From a virus, in IMG/VR virus record IMGVR_UViG_3300042327_000861, positions 1-40,065 of that record: a stretch of DNA of 40,065 nt; one strand, 5' to 3'. The notes beneath the pieces are model-generated. The model saw only the letters and a list, made by a program, of their open reading frames with translations, searched no databases and had not been told where the DNA came from. How positions within the stretch are numbered: the first letter of the stretch is position 1; each line of letters starts with the position of its first letter. The position numbers and the translations under genes were made by a program. Shown one piece after another: positions 21,628 to 30,010 of this stretch.

Positions 21628-23067
21628 TTAAGCTGTGATCTCGGTGATGTAGTCATTGACCAAGATTGAGCGGAAAGTGATGTTTTCCGCAGGATAAGGC
21701 GGAGTGAAGTCAAAATTGAAATACACCTTGCCCTGGGCGATGTTCGCCGGTGTGTTCAGGTCGGGATCAGGCCAGCACTTGCCACCGAGAAGAGCGCCGA
21801 GATTTGTCAGCGTCTTGATGTAGGCATTCACTGACTCTGCAACATCCTCAAGGTAGGTGCGTGAGATGTTGCGATCCACGGCCCAGAGATGAGCGCGGAG
21901 AATACTGTCGTTGATCAGGTCAGCTGTGCGGCGGACGCTGATGAAAGCAAACTTCAGATCAGCGGCGGTTGTGCGATTGCCCCAGAAACGATTTCCGTTC
22001 TGGTTGATGACCGTCGTGACGTTGGCCTCATTGAGCAAGTTGGCCGGTGCGGTCGGGTCGCCAAGACGGAAACCAACAGCGCGAGATGTGCCGCTGAATC
22101 CGAGCACTTCAAGGTTGCTTGGGCTCCACCAGAAGCCACGCTCGAAGTCAGACTTAGCGGTTGCGCCTGCCCAAGCTGCGGAAGGTGCGTGTGCCACGCC
22201 ATCCTTCACAAGCCAAGGGTCAATGATTGCCAAACGGTCGCTGCCGAATTGCGTTGCGTAGTTCACGGCTGCTGCGTCGGAGCTGTTAGGCCCGTCAGCG
22301 TAAGCGATGGCGCGGAGTTTGTTAGCCACGGACACGAGAGCGTCGGCGGTGGTCTTCTGGTTGCTGAACTCAGGAGCGATCAGGATGCGCGGTGTCAGGC
22401 CAAGGACAGACTCGGCATCGAGCAGCTTCGTGATGGCGTTCTCAATGTTGGTCTTTGTCGCAGCGGCATCGCCACCAACGGCAGCGCGGATCACGACGAC
22501 TACAGCGCCAGCCTGTGCGAAGATGTCAGCAAGTGCGGCGGGGATTGTGCCAGTGGTGCCAGCGCGGGCGGCTTCGGTCACGCTACCTGCCACGAGGTAA
22601 GGCGTGTTGAGCGGGAAGGCTTCGTCCTTGCCACCAGAAAGCAGCACGGTCGATGTCGGAGAGACGACGCCAGAGCCACCGCTCACGACGCTCACTAAGG
22701 CTGCAATGCCAGCGTTTGCATCCAGCGCGGTCTTGATCAGTGCCGGTGTGCTCGTGACGACTCCAGCGTTGTCAGTCGCGAGGTTGACCGTGATGGCCTT
22801 GTCGGTCAGTGACACACTCAGAGATTGTGAGGCAGCGCCAGGGTTGCGAAGGCGAATGCTGATTGCATTGCCTGCGATGCCTGCCGTATCAGCGGTGATG
22901 GTTAACGCGCTGGTGCCTGTGCCAAGTATGGCGGAAGCTGCAACGGCAGCCTCAGCGCCTGGAGCTGTTCCAACAAGGCCGATGACGGCAGAATTGACGG
23001 TGCGGATGGGGCGAGGTCCATCAGTAACTTCGATGACCTGGACGCCGTGAAGGTATTGCTCGGGCAT
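21628..23067 (-). CDS. Tail sheath protein (gpFI family)
   Basis: A 479-residue contractile sheath subunit. Sheath signatures are the N-terminal YLHGVQVIEVTDGPRPIRTV, VIGLVGTAPGA, WGNRTTAADLKFAFISVRRTA and the C-terminal sheath-sheath domain (NFDFTPPYPAENITF). An insertion of about 90 residues (near 50-150, Ala/Thr/Ser-rich with SITLRNPG-type beta repeats) extends the protein relative to P2 FI (about 396), probably a surface domain on the sheath. Its presence proves the myovirus morphology. Confidence 0.93.
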   Translation of the reverse strand: MPEQYLHGVQVIEVTDGPRPIRTVNSAVIGLVGTAPGAEAAVAASAILGTGTSALTITADTAGIAGNAISIRLRNPGAASQSLSVSLTDKAITVNLATDNAGVVTSTPALIKTALDANAGIAALVSVVSGGSGVVSPTSTVLLSGGKDEAFPLNTPYLVAGSVTEAARAGTTGTIPAALADIFAQAGAVVVVIRAAVGGDAAATKTNIENAITKLLDAESVLGLTPRILIAPEFSNQKTTADALVSVANKLRAIAYADGPNSSDAAAVNYATQFGSDRLAIIDPWLVKDGVAHAPSAAWAGATAKSDFERGFWWSPSNLEVLGFSGTSRAVGFRLGDPTAPANLLNEANVTTVINQNGNRFWGNRTTAADLKFAFISVRRTADLINDSILRAHLWAVDRNISRTYLEDVAESVNAYIKTLTNLGALLGGKCWPDPDLNTPANIAQGKVYFNFDFTPPYPAENITFRSILVNDYITEITA

Positions 23068-23097
23068 GGTGCGATTTTATGAGGTTGATGTGGTTAG

Positions 23098-23116
23098 TCT
23101 TGTGCGGTTGGTTCCG
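23098..23116 (-). repeat. 19-bp dispersed repeat, copy 1
   Basis: Minus strand CGGAACCAACCGCACAAGA, directly after the stop of the collar-type fibre gene. Identical copies lie at 27678, 36329 and 38403, all in one orientation at gene 3' ends. Confidence 0.85.
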
Positions 23117-23725
23117 CTAGATTTTAACGATCCAATTCAGCGCCATTGACGGCTGCATATTGTTGTGGGCTGCTCCTCCACCTGTGCCGCCGATTTGCTG
23201 GCCTTGCGTGTTTGCCGGTGTTCCCGTGAATGCAGCCTGCGTTGCAGCACTGGTGGTCTTGGTTGGAAATCCGCCGGTTGTCTGCGTGGAAGCATCAGAC
23301 GAGCCTGTCAACGTGTAAGACGCTCTGAACGGATGCCCATGCAGCGGCATTTGTGCCTCGGTCAGCGTGTGCTCTTCGGCTCCTACCTTTGCGCCATGCG
23401 TGCGAGCGCTCAAGCCTGTGCCGGTGCCTGTGCCGATGATTGACCGGCCACGCATGTCAGGCAGGGTGATCGTCTTGTTTGCAGCCCAGTCAGCGGCAGC
23501 GGTTGCGCCACGTCCACCTGAGACTGGTGCGTCGGCATTGGTGAGAGATGCCCACAGGATGAGGAATAACTCTTGATGGTCGGCGCTGGCTCGTGTTGCA
23601 CCGGATGAGGCAGAGCCTACGGTGTCACCGTTGAAAAGCAGCCAGCCTGTCGGAGCAGCTGAGCGAATTGTTGCGATGACGGTGCCGGTCATCGTTTCGA
23701 GAAAGTTCAAGGATCTGCGCTTCAT
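23117..23725 (-). CDS. Tail-collar domain fibre protein
   Basis: About 202 residues from ATG 23725; an upstream GTG at 23752 lies in a terminator stem and is rejected. It is a phage tail-collar protein: TGWLLFNGDTVG (start of the collar fold), TLPDMRGRSIIGTG, and the C-terminal HNNMQPSMALNWIVKI that ends the collar domain. Such proteins form short tail fibres or tips. A terminator-like hairpin precedes the start, so its mRNA level may be lower than that of the preceding genes. It is the second collar protein in the genome. Confidence 0.88.
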   Translation of the reverse strand: MKRRSLNFLETMTGTVIATIRSAAPTGWLLFNGDTVGSASSGATRASADHQELFLILWASLTNADAPVSGGRGATAAADWAANKTITLPDMRGRSIIGTGTGTGLSARTHGAKVGAEEHTLTEAQMPLHGHPFRASYTLTGSSDASTQTTGGFPTKTTSAATQAAFTGTPANTQGQQIGGTGGGAAHNNMQPSMALNWIVKI

Positions 23726-23757
23726 AAAAAGACGCCTCGTGATAACGGCCACGAGGC
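23726..23757 (-). terminator. Terminator-like hairpin upstream of the collar gene
   Basis: A perfect 8-bp stem (GCCTCGTG at 23734-23741 with CACGAGGC at 23750-23757), 8-base loop, and on the minus strand GTCTTTTTA running into the ATG. It likely attenuates transcription between the membrane-protein gene and the collar and sheath genes. Confidence 0.72.
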
Positions 23758-23769
23758 CAGCCGGATTGA

Positions 23770-24039
23770 TTACTTCGCTGCGATCTTGCTCGCTTTCTTC
23801 GAGAGCACGCCCTCGATGATGGCCACGCCCACAGAGATGGCGAGGCCAGTGGCTCCAGCTGCTATCTGCTGAGTCTGCGCGGCGATTTCAACCGCCTGCG
23901 TTGGGTCAATATTGACCTTTGACGCGTGCGTGATGACCACGGCAGATGCGGCAGCGCCAGCGGATGAGCCCCACTTCAGAGCTTGCCGGAATAGCCAGCC
24001 TTTTGAGGTGCCGATGATAGTCTTGAGAATCTCTTTCAT
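23770..24039 (-). CDS. Small two-helix membrane protein, holin candidate
   Basis: An 89-residue protein with two hydrophobic Ala/Gly-rich segments at about 26-42 (GAAASAVVITHA) and 61-80 (GATGLAISVGVAIIEGVL), a basic C-terminus (KKASKIAAK) and a basic N-terminus, the architecture of class II holins. The genome has a CHAP endolysin that needs a holin for release. Two other small membrane proteins compete for the role. Function is inferred from topology only. Confidence 0.6.
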   Translation of the reverse strand: MKEILKTIIGTSKGWLFRQALKWGSSAGAAASAVVITHASKVNIDPTQAVEIAAQTQQIAAGATGLAISVGVAIIEGVLSKKASKIAAK

Positions 24040-24072
24040 GATATTGTTTTCCTGCGGATGGTTTACTTGTGC

Positions 24073-25344
24073 TTATGCGGTCCGCTTCCACATAAACACG
24101 GTGACGTAGGGTTGAAGGTTGTTATGAGCCTGCCCGCCACCTTTGCTGCCGGTCTGGCTCGTTAATCTCCGCACACCGCTGCTTGTCCCGCCGCTGGTGT
24201 CGAAGTCGTTTGTTGTGCTGAGAGCTACGATATTGCTGTGCGTGTGCGCTGGCATTTCGGCCTCGGTGAGCACGTGCGTCTTGGCACCGCCAGTCTTGTC
24301 GAGCGCGTTGAAGCTGGCATCAGCTTCATCAAAGCCCGTTAGCACGCGGCCCTGTGCGTAGCGTTCCCACGTTCCGAATCCGAGAATAGATGATGGGTTG
24401 CCGTTCTGGCGAGTCATAAAGATCTCGCCGACTGGATATGTGCGCTGCTGCATGAGCTGCCAGAGCGAGTTTAGATATGTCGCACTCGTGAGCAGTTCGA
24501 GGTTTGCACGCGCCGTGGCTTTGTTTGGCACATCGGCAAGGTTTTGAGACTGCGCCAAGAATGCGGCCTGTCCGGTTGGCTCATTTTGCACGCAAAGGAT
24601 CTTCGAGCCTGCGGCGTAGCTGGTCGCCAGCGTCACGCGTGATGCCGTGGTGGCTGTCCAGTCGTCAGGATGAAGTCGGATGCCTTCGATGTAGATTGAA
24701 AGGCCGACGGTGGTGCAAGTCGCCAAGTCCACAATCGTCTGGCTTGCAACGAGTGTCTGCTCCTCCTGAATGGTGTTGACGATGACATTCACGTCCTCGG
24801 GATTTCGCCATTCATAGTCGCCGGATGCGTTGGAAACCTTAGTGAGAATCTGGTCGGTCGTGCCGCCAGGAATGAGAAGATCAAGCTGGTCATTCACCCA
24901 CTGCCGCGTTGCCACAACGACGGCGGTGTCGATCTGGAGCGTAATGGCATCAGTGTTTGACACGACGAGAAAGAGCCGCGCCACAAGGTCGAGCGTCGCG
25001 CCTTCGGACGGCAGCGGTTTATAGACGGCCGGAAACTGCGCGATTGCAATGAGGTCGTCTTCATCATCAAACACGCCGATTTCGCGGATTGTGAAGCCAC
25101 CCTGAGCGGCAGGCACAATCAGCTCGCAGATGACACGCGTGGCATCAGCAGGGTCAATATTGATGTAATTCGTCGCGCCGGAATAAACGGAACGCACAAG
25201 GTCGGTGTTTGACTCAGAAGGTGTGGTTGGGTTGCCGTTGCCGTCACCGATTTTCATCGTGGTGAGATTGAGCGGCGTGTTGTTCGCGATGGCGTCCGCG
25301 ATCTTCGCGAGGCCCAGCGTGGTGATGGTTGCTAAGTAAGACAT
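24073..25344 (-). CDS. Tail fibre protein (P2 gpH-like N-terminus, collar C-terminus)
   Basis: A 423-residue host-recognition fibre. Residues 1-160 are the conserved phage tail-fibre N-terminal domain (LATITTLGLAKIADAIANN, then MKIGDGNG, GFTIREIGVFD) that attaches to the baseplate protein I. The C-terminal part is a tail-collar domain ending in HNNLQPYVTVFMWKR, shared with the smaller collar gene. It follows gpI in the order J-I-H of P2. No separate fibre chaperone was identified next to it. Confidence 0.9.
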   Translation of the reverse strand: MSYLATITTLGLAKIADAIANNTPLNLTTMKIGDGNGNPTTPSESNTDLVRSVYSGATNYINIDPADATRVICELIVPAAQGGFTIREIGVFDDEDDLIAIAQFPAVYKPLPSEGATLDLVARLFLVVSNTDAITLQIDTAVVVATRQWVNDQLDLLIPGGTTDQILTKVSNASGDYEWRNPEDVNVIVNTIQEEQTLVASQTIVDLATCTTVGLSIYIEGIRLHPDDWTATTASRVTLATSYAAGSKILCVQNEPTGQAAFLAQSQNLADVPNKATARANLELLTSATYLNSLWQLMQQRTYPVGEIFMTRQNGNPSSILGFGTWERYAQGRVLTGFDEADASFNALDKTGGAKTHVLTEAEMPAHTHSNIVALSTTNDFDTSGGTSSGVRRLTSQTGSKGGGQAHNNLQPYVTVFMWKRTA

Positions 25345-25345
25345 A

Positions 25346-26413
25346 TTAATTCACTTCGATATTAAGGAGTTCAGTCCAGTTGGAATAAACTGTGCCGCTC
25401 GGGTAACTCATGCCCTCGGCTCTTACGCGGACATCATAAAAGTCTGCGGACAGGCCGAAGAAAGTGGCATAACCGCTTGCATCGGTAACGGCGGCAAAAG
25501 CATTGGCCCAGGTGTCACCGTTGATCCGTATTTCCCAAGTGAGAAAATAACCGTGGCCATCACACGCCAGAACAATGACGCCAGCACTCGAAGTGTCTGC
25601 GGTAATGTCAGTCGGCGCTATTGCTGAAATCGTGAATGGCTCAGATAGCCACGAGCTGAATCTGCCGTCTGCAAATGAGCGAATGTTGAAAATGAAATCG
25701 CCATGCAGGACGCTTAGATCTGTGATAGCTTCGGAATAGGCATTCCCGCCACTTACAAGCTCTCCAGTGAGCGAGCGAATTTCAATCTGGTAATACTCTC
25801 CTGTGCCAGTCCAAGAGGCATTGACTGAGTTAACAATGTCAGCCTGCTCAATTACCAAATCAGACGGTGGCAGCGTGTAGTCCTCAGTCTCCTTGGCCTC
25901 ATAGCTCAAGCCACTCATCGTGACGCCGCCAATAAACAAGCCTGCCGGATCTGTATCGGCGACATAAAGAGTGTCGAGCAGCTCGGAGCGTGCGTTTTTC
26001 TGGCGTAGCGCGACGGTAACAGAACGGTTGAGCGCATCCTCAGCGACGGAGCCGCCAGCGCTGTCACCGGCACGGATTCGCACGCGCAGCCGGAAGGTGT
26101 AAGCCACGCCGGTTGCCTCGTCGATTTCCACCTCATAGCCTAGACGCTGGAGGGCACGACGGAGAGCGCCCACGGTGCCTTTTTTCCGATGCTGGTCAAT
26201 GCTAGCAGCGACGACTTCGCGCTTTGTCTCCACCGGCCATGTGGCATCCCAGTCATCGACGCTCAAAGCCCACGCCAGCCAAGGAAGCTGAGCCTCTGGA
26301 CACGTTGCCGGACTCCAGAGTGTTTTGATAGGCACATCAGGCAAACGATTCACAGCGAGCGAGATGTCCCGCTCTTGGCTCGTGGCGTTTGGTGGCAGGA
26401 GATCGTCAGGCAT
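25346..26413 (-). CDS. Baseplate protein I with C-terminal extension
   Basis: A 355-residue protein. Residues 1-170 match tail protein I of P2 (LPPNATSQERDISLAVNRL, TCPEAQLPWLAWALSVDDWD, RKKGTVGALRRALQRLGY). P2 gpI ends at about 176 residues; the extra 180 here form one or two beta-sandwich domains resembling Fn3 repeats (NSVNASWTGTGEYYQIEIRSL, then another beta domain). The extension probably decorates the baseplate edge near the fibre. It overlaps gpJ by eight bases. Confidence 0.88.
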   Translation of the reverse strand: MPDDLLPPNATSQERDISLAVNRLPDVPIKTLWSPATCPEAQLPWLAWALSVDDWDATWPVETKREVVAASIDQHRKKGTVGALRRALQRLGYEVEIDEATGVAYTFRLRVRIRAGDSAGGSVAEDALNRSVTVALRQKNARSELLDTLYVADTDPAGLFIGGVTMSGLSYEAKETEDYTLPPSDLVIEQADIVNSVNASWTGTGEYYQIEIRSLTGELVSGGNAYSEAITDLSVLHGDFIFNIRSFADGRFSSWLSEPFTISAIAPTDITADTSSAGVIVLACDGHGYFLTWEIRINGDTWANAFAAVTDASGYATFFGLSADFYDVRVRAEGMSYPSGTVYSNWTELLNIEVN

Positions 26414-27308
26414 TGGCGGTGCTCAAAGTGATGGCGGTGCAAAACGGTGCCTGAGCCGGGGTGATGACAAGATCAGCGGTGATGCCTGGAGATGTTAGCG
26501 TGACGCGCTCGACACCTCCAACGTGAAGCGCGGCATACAAAGCGGAAAGTCGGACATCAGCGCCGACTGCGTGCTTCTCGGCCACGAATCGCTGCACGTT
26601 CGCGAGCGCATTCAGGCGCACGGTGTCTGGATCAGGCCCAGAATTGACGAACAGGGTCGCGATGACTGAGTAGTTAACGACGGTCGCGGATTGCACCGTG
26701 ACTTGATCGGTGAGCGGTCGCACGTCCTCAGCGTTTAGCGCGGCAGTGACGGCATTGATTAAAGGCGTGCCAGCTGCCCCGTTACCCTCGCCGGAAAGGA
26801 TCGTCACGAGCACGTCACCGGGATCAGTATCGGGTGGCCCCTGAATGCCGACAGACTTCACGCCTTCGACTTTTAGGGCATGGTATTCATAGGCTCCCAC
26901 CGGCCCTGCGGTGCTCAGCCCCTCAAGCGCAAGCTGGATGCGATAGCGCAGCGCTGAATCTGTCTCGTAGGTCGGTGGAATGGGTGGCAATGCCTGCACG
27001 TCGCCGTCATCGAGGATCTTGCGCGTGACGCCAAAGAGAGCGCCCAGCCCTTCGAGGTCTGCGCCGGTCGAAGTTGCAAGCATGACAGCGCGAGCGCCGT
27101 CATTGACGCGCTGGCGGATCAGCATCTCGCGGTAGGCTGCGACTTCGAGGATCTTATAAGCTGGATCACTCTCCACAAACGCGGAAAACTGAGCGTCACG
27201 AGCGCGAAGATCAGCCAGCATCGACGCCAGTATTGTCTCGAAACTAAATGTCTCCACCACGTCAGGGACGGGCACGGTTGACAGGTCAATGGGCGTGTAG
27301 TTGCTCAT
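26406..27308 (-). CDS. Baseplate assembly protein J
   Basis: A 300-residue gpJ-like wedge protein. Characteristic parts are SFETILASMLADL, the YREMLIRQRVNDGARAVMLA stretch, ALFGVTRKI near residue 95 and LVTILSGEGNGA, as in P2 gpJ (302 residues). It starts in ATGA overlap with gpW and ends overlapping gpI. With W and I it builds the baseplate wedges around the central hub. Confidence 0.93.
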   Translation of the reverse strand: MSNYTPIDLSTVPVPDVVETFSFETILASMLADLRARDAQFSAFVESDPAYKILEVAAYREMLIRQRVNDGARAVMLATSTGADLEGLGALFGVTRKILDDGDVQALPPIPPTYETDSALRYRIQLALEGLSTAGPVGAYEYHALKVEGVKSVGIQGPPDTDPGDVLVTILSGEGNGAAGTPLINAVTAALNAEDVRPLTDQVTVQSATVVNYSVIATLFVNSGPDPDTVRLNALANVQRFVAEKHAVGADVRLSALYAALHVGGVERVTLTSPGITADLVITPAQAPFCTAITLSTANA

Positions 27309-27646
27309 GCGGTTATCGCGATGCCGTCCAAACGGATAGGCTCGCCGGTGGGTGTGTAGGTGGCCTCAAGTTCGATGACTACGCGGCCTTGAACAGCGGA
27401 TTGGATGCCAACGCGGCGCGGCGTGATGCGTGGCTCCCAGCGCAGAAGAGCCTCAATGGTTGCCGCGTAAATGTCGGAAATGGTCCGCGCATTGACAGGC
27501 GAATCCACGAGCTGAAACAGCCTTGAGCCGTAGTCACGACGCATCACTCGCGAGCCGACAGGTGTTGTCAGGATGTCGCGGATTGACTGTCGCAGGTGGT
27601 CAATGCCGGTGAGCGGCTTGCCTGTGCTGGCGTTGGTGCCTCGCAT
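27305..27646 (-). CDS. Baseplate protein W (gp25-like)
   Basis: A 113-residue wedge protein of the P2 W / T4 gp25 family. The signature is IDHLRQSIRDILTTPVGSRVMRRDYGSRL followed by LVDSPVN (shown here as separate segments) and EALLRWEPRITPRRV, which includes the conserved EPR motif. Located directly upstream of gpJ as in P2. Confidence 0.93.
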   Translation of the reverse strand: MRGTNASTGKPLTGIDHLRQSIRDILTTPVGSRVMRRDYGSRLFQLVDSPVNARTISDIYAATIEALLRWEPRITPRRVGIQSAVQGRVVIELEATYTPTGEPIRLDGIAITA

Positions 27647-27677
27647 GATTGCACGATGCTATGAGCCGCCAGCGCGG

Positions 27678-27696
27678 TCTTGTGCGGTTGGTTCCG
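27678..27696 (-). repeat. 19-bp dispersed repeat, copy 2
   Basis: Same 19-mer and orientation as at 23098, starting three bases past the endolysin stop codon, in the short gap before the gpW gene. Confidence 0.85.
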
Positions 27697-27699
27697 TAG

Positions 27700-28197
27700 T
27701 CAGATTGTGAACCGGATGCGGCTGCGAATGCGTGAGATGTGCCGCTTTTTGGCCAGCACTGCGCCGCCCTCACGGCTTCCTTGGCCGTCGGTGTTACCCT
27801 CGATGGTTTGCACGTTCCCCTCAGCGTCGGGCGTGCTCGTGGCAATGCCGATGTGCGAAAACGTGAAGATGATAATGTCGCCAGGCTGGATGTCGCCACG
27901 ATGCGGCTTCCTCGTCTGTGTGGTGCGATCTTGCGCCAGACTCCAGTTCTCGAATGCCCAGGCTCCAGCGGTGCGCGGGCGTTTGAAGGTCGCAGTTTCT
28001 TTGATGCCCGTGCCAGCCATGGCCTCACGGACAAGCCAGCAAACAAATGCAGCGCACCACGGCCACGACTCATCAGCCGGGAGGTTTGTCGCGGCCTTAT
28101 ATTCGTTCACACGAGGTCCGCAGTTGGTGCCGTCGATCTCTTCGACGCCGATTTCATTACGGGCGAGTTCGATGATTTTTGATGCAAGTAGAGACAT
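27700..28197 (-). CDS. CHAP-domain endolysin
   Basis: A 165-residue CHAP-type peptidoglycan hydrolase for host lysis. The N-terminal helix (IIELARNEIGVEE) and catalytic Cys48 in WPWCAAFVCWLV are followed by GDIIIFTFSHIGIAT with catalytic His115 and EGNTDGQG with the polar third residue, all typical. No signal peptide or separate cell-wall-binding domain is visible, so release via a holin is needed. It sits unusually between the nucleotide-pool/gpV genes and gpW of the baseplate cluster. Confidence 0.9.
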   Translation of the reverse strand: MSLLASKIIELARNEIGVEEIDGTNCGPRVNEYKAATNLPADESWPWCAAFVCWLVREAMAGTGIKETATFKRPRTAGAWAFENWSLAQDRTTQTRKPHRGDIQPGDIIIFTFSHIGIATSTPDAEGNVQTIEGNTDGQGSREGGAVLAKKRHISRIRSRIRFTI

Positions 28198-28230
28198 GGG
28201 GAGAGTCTAACGCGGCCCGCGCCATGCGGG

Positions 28231-28452
28231 TCACGAAGGCGCATGAAACGTCAGTTTATCGCGCAGTATTGCAAGCTGTTTTCCGTCGGCTGTCTTGCAG
28301 AGCCATTCGGTATCCCAGCCGTCTTGATCTGCCAAAGGATACTTCGGATGTACGACGGTTCCGGCAGTTAGCTGCACGGGGTCGCCGGTTTGGTATTCCA
28401 GCGCCCATTCTGAGCGGCTGAGAAAGATGGAAGATGGAAGGCCGTAGGGCAT
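28231..28452 (-). CDS. Hypothetical protein (73 aa)
   Basis: A small 73-residue beta-rich protein (SEWALEYQTGDPVQLTAGTVV, KTADGKQLAILRDKLTF). It is coupled to the upstream gene by a TGATG overlap. No known domain. A mini baseplate-associated or nucleotide-metabolism accessory role cannot be distinguished. Confidence 0.65.
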   Translation of the reverse strand: MPYGLPSSIFLSRSEWALEYQTGDPVQLTAGTVVHPKYPLADQDGWDTEWLCKTADGKQLAILRDKLTFHAPS

Positions 28453-28760
28453 CAGCGAGGCCGGTCGTCAATCAGCGTGCCATGCTTTGCCGAGTCCATC
28501 AGGATATTGCAGCCAGCCGCGATGTGAGCAAGGTGAGAGCGTCCACTTTCGGGGTCAATGTCCTCGCCGGTCTGCCACGCCATGAGGTGCCTCATGATGG
28601 CCGAGACGTATGTGCTGGCATTGACTTCGTTGTTGCGCCAGTTGTATCGCCCATATTTTGCAGCGCCCAGGCCATGCACCCAAGCCGTTTCAATGAGCGC
28701 ATGAGCTGGAAGTAGCTCCATAGGTGCCTTCGTCTTTCCTACTTCGCCTTTCGGGTCCAT
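28452..28760 (-). CDS. dATP/dGTP diphosphohydrolase-like protein
   Basis: A 102-residue protein of the phage family that carries an N-terminal all-helical dNTP pyrophosphohydrolase domain (DUF5664/MazZ-like). Motifs: MELLPAHALIETAWVHGLGAAKYG, WRNNEV, SAIMRHLMAWQTGEDIDPESGRSHLAHIAA (given in two segments), with the His and Glu/Asp residues expected to bind metal. Such proteins shape dATP/dGTP pools during phage replication. No purZ-like gene is seen, so a diaminopurine genome is not indicated. Its place in the baseplate cluster is odd. Confidence 0.75.
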   Translation of the reverse strand: MDPKGEVGKTKAPMELLPAHALIETAWVHGLGAAKYGRYNWRNNEVNASTYVSAIMRHLMAWQTGEDIDPESGRSHLAHIAAGCNILMDSAKHGTLIDDRPR

Positions 28761-28763
28761 AGG

Positions 28764-29330
28764 CTACACCGGCCCTCCCGTGTTGCTGCCGCCAGATTGA
28801 ACGCCACTGTGAACGTGCGTCTGGAGAGTAACGTTGCCGCCCTTGATGAGTCCGGTCGATGTGATCTTGCCTTGAACGGTCACATCACCCTGAATCGCCA
28901 CGCCACTGTGCGTCATCGTCATGTGAACGCCATCGACGGTGAGTTTGATCTCGCCGTTTTTGACTTTGATGTGAGCATTTCCGACATAGACAGCCCATTC
29001 ACCAGCGTCATCGAGGTTCAGCACCACCTTGGCCGCTTCGTTGCCGTTCGCCGGTGAATCGGTCTGATAGATGCCACCAGGCAGCGCGAAACCAGCATTG
29101 TCTTGGCCCGAGGGATTCATCAGACAGACTTGCTCGCCGACTGCTGGAGGATTCCATTCTCTCGTGGCCCCTGCTCGGCTCGTCATCCAAGGCACCCAGC
29201 CGGAGACGTTGGTGCCATCCTTCCCGAATGAAACGCGCAAACGTGCGGCTTCGTAATCGACGGAATGCACGCGGCCAACGCGCATCAGGTTGGCAAGACG
29301 TTGTTGGAGGTCGGTGAGTTCGGCGCTCAT
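28764..29330 (-). CDS. Baseplate spike protein V (gpV family)
   Basis: A 188-residue central spike protein from ATG 29330, which overlaps the previous stop by ATGA. The N-terminal OB-fold reads LTDLQQRLANLMRVGRV, RLRVSFGKDG and WVPWMTSRAG, then a beta-helix with NAHIKVKNGEIKLTVDG and the C-terminal HVHSGVQSGGSNTGGP ends like gpV/VgrG-type spikes. It punctures the outer envelope at the tail tip and is the first of the P2-type baseplate genes. Confidence 0.92.
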   Translation of the reverse strand: MSAELTDLQQRLANLMRVGRVHSVDYEAARLRVSFGKDGTNVSGWVPWMTSRAGATREWNPPAVGEQVCLMNPSGQDNAGFALPGGIYQTDSPANGNEAAKVVLNLDDAGEWAVYVGNAHIKVKNGEIKLTVDGVHMTMTHSGVAIQGDVTVQGKITSTGLIKGGNVTLQTHVHSGVQSGGSNTGGPV

Positions 29331-29527
29331 TTGATTTTCAGAATTTCGATTTCTTCGCGGTGAAGTCGATTTCGTTCGTGCCACAGTTCCAGAAGTTCAG
29401 CGTGAAAATTGCGCTGTTTGTCCGTAGCGCCTCGCATAACCCAGCCGACAAAGGCAAAGGTGCACAGGCTGCCAATGCCAAAGCCAATGAGGAAAATTAG
29501 AAGAAAAATCATATCTGCTGGTGTCAT
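29327..29527 (-). CDS. Small membrane protein, spanin- or holin-like
   Basis: A 66-residue protein with one N-terminal transmembrane segment (residues 6-30, FLLIFLIGFGIGSLCTFAFVG) and a charged helical tail (ELLELWHERNRLHREEIEILKIK). This N-in/C-out layout with coiled tail is common for inner-membrane spanins or small holins. It is placed between ssb and gpV. Function inferred from topology only. Confidence 0.65.
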   Translation of the reverse strand: MTPADMIFLLIFLIGFGIGSLCTFAFVGWVMRGATDKQRNFHAELLELWHERNRLHREEIEILKIK

Positions 29528-29530
29528 AAA

Positions 29531-30010
29531 TCAAAAAGGGATGTCATCGCCATCTAAGCCGCCGTTTGCTTGGTCACTGCCAGGCTGTGCGCCACGCATA
29601 GCGTCATCCATGGCGTCGGCTGCGGTGCGTCGCGCTGGCTGCTGTGATGCTGGCCGTTGCTGCCCCTGCCCTGCCGGAGCGCCCAAGAACTGCACGCCCT
29701 CAGCCACGACTCGGATCTTGCTGCGTTTTTGGCCGGTGGTCTTGTCCTCCCAGGTCTCCATTTGCAGACGGCCCTCAAAACATGCGGAGCTGCCTTTCAC
29801 CAGATATTTGCCGACGTTCTCGGCTTGTTTGCCCCAGACGACGATCTCAACGTAAGTCACCTCTTCTTTCGACTCGCCTGTCTGCTCGTCCTTCCACTTG
29901 CGATTGACGGCGATGGACAGGTCGCAGACTGCGGCCCCTCGGGGTGTGTATCGCAGGTCAGGGTCGCGGGTGAGGTTGCCGATGAGGATGACTTTGTTCA
30001 GTGATGCCAT
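29531..30010 (-). CDS. ssb: Single-stranded DNA-binding protein
   Basis: A 159-residue SSB that coats single strands during replication and recombination. The OB fold (1-105) shows NKVILIGNLTRDPDLRYTP, VEIVVWGKQAENVGKYLVKGS and WEDKTTGQKRSKIRVVAEGV; a Gln/Gly/Pro-rich linker follows, and the acidic tip ends DGDDIPF, the site that recruits partner proteins. Although it lies among late structural genes, its start has the early-type CACACTATG context and a TGCAAR repeat 36 bases upstream, suggesting that it has its own early promoter. Confidence 0.95.
   Translation of the reverse strand: MASLNKVILIGNLTRDPDLRYTPRGAAVCDLSIAVNRKWKDEQTGESKEEVTYVEIVVWGKQAENVGKYLVKGSSACFEGRLQMETWEDKTTGQKRSKIRVVAEGVQFLGAPAGQGQQRPASQQPARRTAADAMDDAMRGAQPGSDQANGGLDGDDIPF

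Noticed and set aside
28452-28760. Part of a diaminopurine (Z) genome pathway
   Set aside because: No PurZ-like adenylosuccinate synthetase, DatZ or dedicated polymerase is visible.
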